A stretch of DNA of 5,198 nt from Pseudomonadota bacterium (GTDB taxonomy: Bacteria; Pseudomonadota; Gammaproteobacteria; Acidithiobacillales; Acidithiobacillaceae). Below are positions 1 through 4,188 of this stretch, piece after piece. The notes beneath the pieces were generated by a model, which saw nothing but the letters and a program-made list of their open reading frames with translations, made no database searches and was not told where the DNA came from. The DNA is taken from the NCBI GenBank assembly GCA_021839095.1, contig JAKCBU010000118.1:1-5198 (forward strand), in the 5' to 3' direction. The first letter of the stretch is position 1. Every line of letters starts with the position of its first letter. Made by a program: the position numbers and the translations under genes.

Positions 1-1407
1 ACGGGGGACATTGTCCAGGGTGAGGGTGCGGCTGATCGCCCGGATGCCGAGGCGCTCAGCCGAACGCGCGTCTAACCCGACGGTGGCCACCTGCGGATCG
101 GTAAAGACCACCGCGGGCATGGTCTGTAAATCGAGCACGGCGTCGCCACCCATCATGTTGATGGCGGCCCGGGTACCGCCGGCGGCAGCGACATAGACGA
201 ACTGCGGAAGGGTCGTGCAATCTCCAGCGGCAAAGATGTGAGACACACTGGTTTGCATGTGATCGTCGACCACAATGGCACCAGAATCGGCCGTAATCAC
301 CCCAATGGTCTCGAGACCAAGCTGGTCGGTGTTGGGTGTGCGTCCCGTAGCTACCAGCAATCGATCGCCGCGTAAGGTTTCGGTAGCAGTTTCCACCAGG
401 AACGTATCGCGCTCGTAGCGGACCGATTTGGGGGTCGTGTGCAGCAGGACACGGATGCCCTCGGCCTCGAAAGCTGCCTTGAGCCCTTCACCGAGCGCTG
501 GGTCCTCCCGCGACAGGAGTGTACTGCGTGCCAGTACCGTCACCTGCGCACCGAGTCGCCGAAAGGCTTGAGCCATTTCCACCGCGACCACCGATCCACC
601 CAAGACGATCAGGTGTTGGGGAAGTTCGGTGGCGACCAAAGCTTCGGTGGACGTCCAGTAGGGCGTCTGGGCGATGCCCGGAATCCCCGGTACATGGGGA
701 CGCGCACCGACGGCGATAAGAAAACGATCCCCTTGAACCGTCTGCTCTGTGCCATCTGCGGATTGAACGGCCACGGAGTGGGAATCGACAAAGCGTGCGG
801 TTCCCTGCAGGAACGTAATGGCGGGGTACGCGGTCAAGACATTGGCATATTTCTCCTGGCGCAGTTCCTCGACCCGGTGCTGCTGCTGAGCGACCAGGGC
901 GGTACGGTCCACCGCTGGGGTTGCGTGCGCCAAGCCCTCAAAAGGATGCGCCCTCTGCTCGTGAGCCATTTGGGCCGCACGAATGAGGATCTTTGAGGGC
1001 ACGCAACCGATGTTGACGCAGGTTCCTCCGAGCGTGCCCTTTTCGATCATGGTCACGCGGGCGCCTTCCTCCACCGCGCGGATGGCGGCAGCAAAGGCGG
1101 CGGAACCCGACCCAATAATAACGATCCGCATCCCGTCCGAACTGGACCTGGGCTGCGCGCCCGTCGGAATCTGTCCCATTTTCGGGCCGGATTCACCAGG
1201 AGCCACTGCGCCATACCCCACCAAGTTAACGGCAGCGATGAGATCGCGCGTGGGGACGTCGACTGCAAGATCGATGTTTGCCTGGCCTTGCGAAAAGGAC
1301 ACGCGGGCGTCCTGTACTCCAGGCACGTTGCGAAGGGCTTTTTGGACCGTTACGGCACAGTGCTCGCAGGTCATGCCCAGGATATCCAATGCGATGTTCT
1401 TAGTCAT
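1..1407 (-). CDS. merA: Mercuric reductase MerA, N-terminal 469 residues (C-terminus off the left edge)
   Basis: Cytosolic FAD-dependent NADPH:Hg(II) oxidoreductase that reduces Hg(II) to volatile Hg(0). The frame is open from ATG at 1407 to base 1. Domains in order: an HMA domain at residues 4-68 with GMTCEHC (Cys14, Cys17); a linker; the FAD-binding GSGSAAF near 99-105; the redox-active GGTCVNIGCVPSK with Cys130 and Cys135; Tyr250 in PYWTSTEAL, matching the active-site tyrosine of Tn501 MerA; the NADPH-binding GGSVVAVEMAQAF at 270-282; ATGRTPNT at 353-360 and FAAGDC at 392-397, completing the FAD site; then FTDPQVATVG and TLTLDNVPR. The sequence follows Tn501 MerA closely. Roughly 90-100 residues should remain outside, including the dimer-interface domain and the C-terminal Cys pair, so these cannot be judged here. 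The start is supported by AAGGAA at 1415-1420, seven bases upstream. It is the third gene of merTPA, with no frameshift seen. Confidence 0.97.
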   Translation of the reverse strand, partial: MTKNIALDILGMTCEHCAVTVQKALRNVPGVQDARVSFSQGQANIDLAVDVPTRDLIAAVNLVGYGAVAPGESGPKMGQIPTGAQPRSSSDGMRIVIIGSGSAAFAAAIRAVEEGARVTMIEKGTLGGTCVNIGCVPSKILIRAAQMAHEQRAHPFEGLAHATPAVDRTALVAQQQHRVEELRQEKYANVLTAYPAITFLQGTARFVDSHSVAVQSADGTEQTVQGDRFLIAVGARPHVPGIPGIAQTPYWTSTEALVATELPQHLIVLGGSVVAVEMAQAFRRLGAQVTVLARSTLLSREDPALGEGLKAAFEAEGIRVLLHTTPKSVRYERDTFLVETATETLRGDRLLVATGRTPNTDQLGLETIGVITADSGAIVVDDHMQTSVSHIFAAGDCTTLPQFVYVAAAGGTRAAINMMGGDAVLDLQTMPAVVFTDPQVATVGLDARSAERLGIRAISRTLTLDNVPR

Positions 1408-1528
1408 GGTGTAATTCCTTATCGATTGAGGATGGCTCCCTCAGCAAGGGGCGCCTCATGGCCAGTGGACTCTCGTCCATAACTCCCAGCAATAGCGGGC
1501 GCTGGCCAACTGCTGCCCGAATCGTAGA
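1408..1528 (-). other. Structured merP-merA intercistronic region with merA ribosome binding site
   Basis: This 121-base gap has no convincing ORF but can form several hairpins in the mRNA. One is a five-pair stem closed by a GAGA tetraloop (1466-1479, TGGAC-GAGA-GTCCA). Seven-base arms TGGCCAG (1459-1465) and CTGGCCA (1502-1508) enclose the stretch in which that hairpin lies. A TGAGG/CCTCA stem (1427-1443) lies just before the merA Shine-Dalgarno AAGGAA at 1415-1420. A competing CCAGC/GCTGG pairing is available within the outer arm. I see no uridine run, so it is not a standard terminator. A role in mRNA processing or in setting the MerA to MerT/MerP ratio is inference. Confidence 0.5.
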
Positions 1529-1873
1529 TCAGTCGTGCGCGACAGTTGCGGGGTAACCAATCTTCCGAAAAGTCGCCAGCAATTTTGCCGTGTTGACCTG
1601 GTGCGGGTCGTACATCACGGTCACCGTTCGGGTTGCGTCGTCGATCCGGATTTTCTTGACACCGGAAAGCCGATGCAGGGCGATGTAAATGGCCGTCTCG
1701 CAGGCTTTATCACCGCAGGTCATGGACGGTACCTTGAACGCTGTGCTGGTGTATGCCGGGTGGCTGGCAACGCTGGTCGCCGCCATCGCCGGCATATAGG
1801 CGGCTCCGCCAAACAGCAAGGCGGTCGCCAAAAGCCAGGAAGAAGATTTCGGAGAGAACGATAGGGTTTTCAT
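1529..1873 (-). CDS. merP: Periplasmic mercury-binding protein MerP, variant CX4C type
   Basis: Small periplasmic Hg(II) scavenger that would hand Hg(II) to MerT. It has 114 residues against about 91 in classical MerP. Residues 1-31 form a signal peptide: basic start, hydrophobic core WLLATALLFGGAAYM, and a likely cut after AMA near residue 31. A linker to about residue 45 is followed by one HMA domain (about 46-113) with VPSMTCGDKACETAIYIAL, then LSGVKK and the IGYPATV ending typical of the family. The two metal cysteines, Cys53 and Cys58, are four residues apart (CGDKAC) rather than two as in GMTCxxC. The downstream pattern stays in register, so this looks like a real two-residue insertion in the binding loop. 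AAGGAG at 1883-1888 is nine bases from the ATG. The merT stop is 39 bases upstream. The assignment rests on fold, export signal and position between merT and merA; another periplasmic metallochaperone is possible. Confidence 0.87.
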   Translation of the reverse strand: MKTLSFSPKSSSWLLATALLFGGAAYMPAMAATSVASHPAYTSTAFKVPSMTCGDKACETAIYIALHRLSGVKKIRIDDATRTVTVMYDPHQVNTAKLLATFRKIGYPATVAHD

Positions 1874-1912
1874 GAGCTATTACTCCTTTTGTAGAATCGT
1901 GAGCGAGCGTCA

Positions 1913-2338
1913 CTACGACAGCAACAAACGCGGTAAGATGTGTGGGATGGCCAACATAAGCAGCACAAAAATCGTGCCGGTCCACAGTAGCGGGGTTTTC
2001 CACCGACCGAGCCGGCTTGTGGGGGAGCAGGTACCACAAGCAATGGCTCGCTTTTCCCTATAGTTCTGTACATGAGCGTAGCCAAGGAACAGTAGGACCA
2101 CGACGTCCAGATAGGGTGCGTAGGGGTCCAGAACCCGCAAATTCGCCATCCAGGCCCCCCCGATCCCTGCGACAATGAGCAACAAGGGCAGAACACAGCA
2201 GGCTGAGGCCAGAAAGCCCACGACGACCGCAACGAGTAGGCTCCAGAGCCCTTTCGGACGCGGCGACTGGACCGGCGACGGACCAGGTGCGGCACAGCAA
2301 TCAGCCCCGGGATCAATCGGTATCTTGTTCGTATCCAT
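1913..2338 (-). CDS. merT: Mercuric ion transporter MerT with N-terminal extension
   Basis: Inner-membrane carrier that takes Hg(II) from MerP to cytosolic MerA. It has 141 residues against about 116 in Tn501 MerT. Three hydrophobic segments lie near residues 32-54, 64-90 and 116-137. The first carries the vicinal pair Cys47-Cys48 in FLASACCVLPLLL, equivalent to Cys24/25 of classical MerT. GGAWMANLRVLDPY follows, matching the family's SGAWIGNLTVLEPY. The cytosolic loop between segments two and three has Cys101 and Cys104 (CGTC), in place of the usual Cys76/Cys82 pair. The added length is a hydrophilic N-terminus with a second vicinal pair, Cys14-Cys15. The start at 2338 is chosen because AGGAG (2346-2350) sits seven bases upstream; an in-frame ATG at 2377 would add 13 residues but lies at about the transcription start expected from the mer promoter. 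First gene of merTPA. Confidence 0.93.
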   Translation of the reverse strand: MDTNKIPIDPGADCCAAPGPSPVQSPRPKGLWSLLVAVVVGFLASACCVLPLLLIVAGIGGAWMANLRVLDPYAPYLDVVVLLFLGYAHVQNYREKRAIACGTCSPTSRLGRWKTPLLWTGTIFVLLMLAIPHILPRLLLS

Positions 2339-2383
2339 GGCAACTCTCCTTGCGCAGCAGGGGCAACCTCGCCCCACAACCGC

Positions 2384-2415
2384 AGTGTAGACGCCGTACC
2401 TATGTACGGTGTCAA
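2384..2415 (-). promoter_or_regulatory. mer promoter and mer operator driving merTPA
   Basis: Read on the minus strand: a consensus -35 TTGACA (2410-2415), the dyad CCGTAC-ATAG-GTACGG (2394-2409), and -10 TACACT (2384-2389). The spacer is 20 bases, or 19 if CTACAC is used. The arms are identical to the classical Tn501/Tn21 mer operator, whose centre is ATGA. An over-long 19-20 base spacer with the dyad between -35 and -10 is the signature of MerR-family activation by DNA untwisting. The implied leader before merT is about 40 bases. Operator identity and long spacer are seen directly; Hg(II) control is inferred from the known system. Confidence 0.93.
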
Positions 2416-2435
2416 GCTATTGCGAGTTTGGGCTG

Positions 2436-2453
2436 AGAGACAGGCATGTCTCT
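2436..2453. promoter_or_regulatory. Perfect 7+7 palindrome in the divergent control region
   Basis: AGAGACA-GGCA-TGTCTCT is a perfect inverted repeat with a four-base centre. Its geometry resembles the mer operator, but the sequence is unrelated. It lies upstream of the -35 boxes of both divergent promoters, centred 43 bases from the mer operator centre. Binding site for an unidentified regulator is the likeliest role. No promoter elements flank it. Confidence 0.45.
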
Positions 2454-2458
2454 ACCAT

Positions 2459-2492
2459 CGCTAGCGGCCCGTTAGCGCCATTGGCGCGGCCC
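2459..2492. repeat. GC-rich patch of short direct and inverted repeats
   Basis: It contains the palindrome CGCTAGCG (2459-2466), TAGCG repeated at 2462 and 2473 (11 bases apart), GCGGCCC repeated at 2464-2470 and 2486-2492 (22 bases apart), and the hairpin GCGCC-ATT-GGCGC (2475-2487). It ends eight bases before the rightward -35 box. The 11- and 22-base spacing would put the repeats on one DNA face. It could be protein-binding or an insulator between the divergent promoters; no function can be assigned. Confidence 0.35.
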
Positions 2493-2499
2493 CTGCTCC

Positions 2500-2528
2500 T
2501 TGACATTATCTATATCGTAGTATAGATA
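2500..2528 (+). promoter_or_regulatory. Promoter of the rightward operon with embedded AT-rich dyad
   Basis: Consensus -35 TTGACA (2500-2505) and -10 TAGATA (2523-2528) are 17 bases apart. A perfect eight-base inverted repeat, TATCTATA-TCGTAG-TATAGATA (2507-2528), fills the spacer and covers the -10, so a protein bound there would block polymerase. The sequence is unlike the mer operator facing merT. If GATATT (2525-2530) is the true -10, the spacer is 19 bases and the layout becomes MerR-like. The predicted transcript starts near 2535 and covers the next three genes. Confidence 0.7.
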
Positions 2529-2565
2529 TTTATCATAGAGATTCGGAGATGAAGGGGTTTCCATC

Positions 2566-2787
2566 ATGGGTGCGGAAATTGACGTGCTGATTCATATCAA
2601 TGATCTGTCTCTAAAGACGCTTTTCGAGGACAAGCTCGCCCACTGCCCGGGTTTTACCAGAAGCCCCCGACTAAGTCATAAATCCCATCTTCTCTTCCTG
2701 CAGTTCGATCGAGAACGTTTCGACTTGGGAAGTGTCCAGGAAGTTGCGGGCTCTCTCGGAGCCCAGGTTCGGATAGTGGGGCTCTGA
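2566..2787 (+). CDS. 73-residue HMA-fold-like protein lacking the metal-binding CxxC
   Basis: I do not recognise a named family. The pattern of hydrophobic and turn residues suggests the beta-alpha-beta-beta-alpha-beta order of HMA/ferredoxin-like domains: strand AEIDVLIHI (3-11), helix SLKTLFEDKLAHC (15-27), turn PGF, strands about 31-36 and 41-48 (SHLLFLQF), helix 52-64, and final strand VRIVGL. In an HMA domain the first loop would carry GMTCxxC; here it reads NDLSL with no cysteine. The only cysteine is Cys27, at the end of the helix. There is no signal peptide, so it should be cytosolic. AAGGGG (2552-2557) sits eight bases before the ATG. Its stop is three bases before the next gene's GTG, so the two are co-transcribed and probably coupled. 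A role as partner or accessory of the regulator is inference. Gene reality is well supported; the fold is moderate. Confidence 0.72.
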   Translation: MGAEIDVLIHINDLSLKTLFEDKLAHCPGFTRSPRLSHKSHLLFLQFDRERFDLGSVQEVAGSLGAQVRIVGL

Positions 2788-2790
2788 GGC

Positions 2791-3249
2791 GTGAAGATCG
2801 GCGAGATGGCACAGCGTATCGGGGTGTCTGTCTCGACGCTTCGTCTCTACGAGCGGAGGGGGTTGATCCGACCGAAGCGCTCGCGTGGCGGCACACGGGA
2901 CTATCATCCGGAGGATTTGGAACGTTTCCGGGCCATTGCAGATCTGATCGGAGTCGGAACGTCCATAGAGACGCTGGCCCAACTTGCAAGTATCCGTGCC
3001 GCTAGTCAGTCTGGGGATGAAGCCGCGCACCGGGTGGACGATGCGCTGAAAGTTCTGGAAGCCGAAATCAATGAGCAGCTGCAACGGCTGAACACCATAT
3101 TGCTGGATATTCGATCGGCGCGGCAGCGACTGGTGGGTTGCCATGGCTGTTCTGCGGTACCGACCCGTCAGCAGTGCGACGCTTGCGACCTATCTGCAGA
3201 GCTGATGGCCTGCGAGGTTATGCGCGTGGTTTGGGATCCTGTGCCATGA
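2791..3249 (+). CDS. Atypical MerR-family transcriptional regulator
   Basis: Cytosolic dimeric DNA-binding regulator of 152 residues. The N-terminal winged helix is clear: KIGEMAQRIGVSVSTLRLYE at 2-21, then RRGLIRPKR and wing GGTRDYHPEDLERF. A long dimerisation helix (about 77-113) is followed by a Cys-rich tail: Cys117-x2-Cys120-x8-Cys129-x2-Cys132, plus Cys141. Classical Hg-MerR uses Cys82, Cys117 and Cys126; here no cysteine lies at the start of the dimerisation helix, so the Cys82 equivalent is missing. The DNA-binding half also differs from Tn501 MerR. The GTG start at 2791 is preferred over ATG at 2806 because it restores the usual KIGE-type start; only poor Shine-Dalgarno matches precede it, consistent with coupling to the upstream gene. 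It is divergent from merTPA, so it may act at the mer operator, but that is inferred. Ligand unknown: Hg, another thiophilic metal, Zn or an Fe-S/redox signal. SoxR has a different Cys spacing. Confidence 0.88.
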   Translation: MKIGEMAQRIGVSVSTLRLYERRGLIRPKRSRGGTRDYHPEDLERFRAIADLIGVGTSIETLAQLASIRAASQSGDEAAHRVDDALKVLEAEINEQLQRLNTILLDIRSARQRLVGCHGCSAVPTRQQCDACDLSAELMACEVMRVVWDPVP

Positions 3250-3950
3250 AGGGCTCAAAGTCCTTGGTATCTGTTCCCATCCGCTATTACGAACAATGGG
3301 CGGATGGATACGGCGCGCGCGGATGGAAGCTCGACGCGGCCATGGACGATCCTGAGATCATCGCTTCGACTAGTGATCATGGGGTACGCATTCCGACCTC
3401 TGTGCTGATCCACGACGTGCTGGATCACTACCTGTGTGGCCTTCCCCCCAGTGGTCATGGTGCCGAGGCTGTCGCGCTGCAACAATTGGCCCAGCGCACG
3501 GGAGCGGATCCGTTGCCGGATCTCGCACAGATGGTGGACGAAGATCTTATCCATGGTCGTGTATTGGGAGGAACGATGCATAGCATTCTCCCAGACAATC
3601 TACGACGGCTGTTGCCATCGGCGTTGATGGAAGACCGCGCTATCGCGCAACATCTCGTATCCATTCTGGGTAAGGAGGTATTTCGGAACGTTCTCATTGA
3701 TAGCTTGGTCGATATCGGGCTGGACGGCGCCGCAGACGCTATTTCCCATTATGAGGCAAGCGGCCTGCTCTGTAGCCGACGCGGAGCGCTGGGCCTTGCC
3801 ATGCAATCATTACTCGTGGAGGTGGATTCCTTGGCCCTCAGGTCTGAATGGAAAACCGCCCATGCTGTATTTCTGCTAGAAAGCGATCGGTGTGTGCTGT
3901 GTATCGATCTACCGATCAATGCTAAATTTGCGTCGGTTTATTCCATCTGA
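3246..3950 (+). CDS. 234-residue protein of unknown function with a COQ4-like HD-H-E motif
   Basis: ATG at 3246 overlaps the regulator's stop (ATGA), so translation is probably coupled and the product is likely linked to that regulator. No signal peptide or membrane helix is seen. The central region reads PTSVLIHDVLDHYLCGLPPS followed by GHGAEAVAL: His56-Asp57, His61 and Glu74 with a GLP turn between. This resembles the zinc-binding HDxxH-x11-E signature of the ubiquinone-biosynthesis protein COQ4 (typically HDxxHxLTGLP...GE), but with one extra residue in each spacing. COQ4 has its motif nearer mid-protein, whereas here it starts at residue 56. Other possible ligands are Asp98-Glu99-Asp100 with His103, and a C-terminal CVLC (Cys216, Cys219). 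The rest looks helical and ends in a hydrophobic DRCVLCIDLPINAKFASV. I would call it a putative metal-binding protein of unknown function. A COQ4-type enzyme is one hypothesis, a regulator accessory another. Confidence 0.85.
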   Translation: MKGSKSLVSVPIRYYEQWADGYGARGWKLDAAMDDPEIIASTSDHGVRIPTSVLIHDVLDHYLCGLPPSGHGAEAVALQQLAQRTGADPLPDLAQMVDEDLIHGRVLGGTMHSILPDNLRRLLPSALMEDRAIAQHLVSILGKEVFRNVLIDSLVDIGLDGAADAISHYEASGLLCSRRGALGLAMQSLLVEVDSLALRSEWKTAHAVFLLESDRCVLCIDLPINAKFASVYSI

Positions 3951-4050
3951 GGAGCCGGTTTTCACCTCTTACTAACAAAATCACACGCATCTCGAACGTG
4001 CGGGTGTGCCGAATTCTGCCATCAGTGCCAGATTCGGGTGTTCTACCCGA
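3951..4050. terminator. Convergent intergenic region with tandem hairpins
   Basis: No gene is seen between 3951 and 4042. Three hairpins are packed between the convergent genes. The first is CACACGCA (3982-3989) with TGC-gg-GTGTG (3999-4008). The second is CCGAATTCTG (4009-4018) with CAGATTCGG (4029-4037), nine pairs and one bulge. The third is TCGGGT (4034-4039) with ACCCGA (4045-4050). The second and third share bases and exclude each other. The third overlaps the end of the small minus-strand ORF. None has a clear T-run, so intrinsic termination is not proven; a bidirectional transcript end is the simplest reading. Confidence 0.4.
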
Positions 4051-4177
4051 TGACACTCCAATAGCTTGCCTGCGTCATGGACGGCAGAGGTGCTACGGTC
4101 GCCGTCAGGGCGGGACCAGCGCACTGTAGACTCAACATCATGCCAGCAATGCTCGATCGTAACGTATGTTTCGGCAT
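4043..4177 (-). CDS. Short exported ORF (44 codons) after dsbD, possibly a broken gene
   Basis: Starts with ATG at 4177, seven bases after AGGAG (4185-4189), which overlaps the dsbD stop, so initiation looks genuine. The product begins like a signal peptide: MPKHTLRSS, hydrophobic core IAGMMLSLQCAGPALTATVA, then PLPSMTQAS, and ends at TAG (4043-4045). The mature part would be only about 20 residues. An adjacent frame stays open to TGA at 3981-3983 and reads KLLECHRVEHPNLALMAEFG then TPARSRCV, a plausible continuation needing a one-base indel near 4060-4075. NLALMAEFGTP faintly recalls the strand before a thioredoxin active site, which would suit a gene after dsbD, but no CxxC is present. A frameshifted, truncated exported protein is more likely than a functional peptide. 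Gene family not recognised. Confidence 0.4.
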   Translation of the reverse strand: MPKHTLRSSIAGMMLSLQCAGPALTATVAPLPSMTQASYWSVIG

Positions 4178-4188
4178 GGTGGTACTCC

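Noticed and set aside
439..1414. Open frames on the plus strand across the left part of the window
   Set aside because: They lie antisense to merA, whose minus-strand frame shows every catalytic and cofactor motif of mercuric reductase; no recognisable motifs or ribosome sites support the plus-strand frames.
2339..2377. Longer merT starting at ATG 2377
   Set aside because: The start would lie at about the predicted transcription start of the mer promoter, with little or no leader for a ribosome site; the ATG at 2338 has AGGAG at ideal spacing.
1710..2415. Minus-strand open frames overlapping merT and merP in other phases, including a 181-codon one
   Set aside because: They overlap well-supported merT and merP, cross the mer promoter and show no family features.
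2671..3144. Long minus-strand frames opposite the regulator
   Set aside because: They are shadows of the coding plus strand without motifs or ribosome sites.
3138..3245. Earlier start for the 234-residue gene at 3138
   Set aside because: It would overlap the regulator's Cys-rich tail by over 100 bases; ATG at 3246 gives the usual ATGA coupling overlap.
2806..3249. Regulator starting at ATG 2806
   Set aside because: It would remove the conserved KIGE start of the MerR winged-helix domain; GTG at 2791 fits the family.
2791..3249. Naming the regulator SoxR
   Set aside because: SoxR has a compact CxxCxCx5C cluster; the spacing here is CxxC-x8-CxxC.
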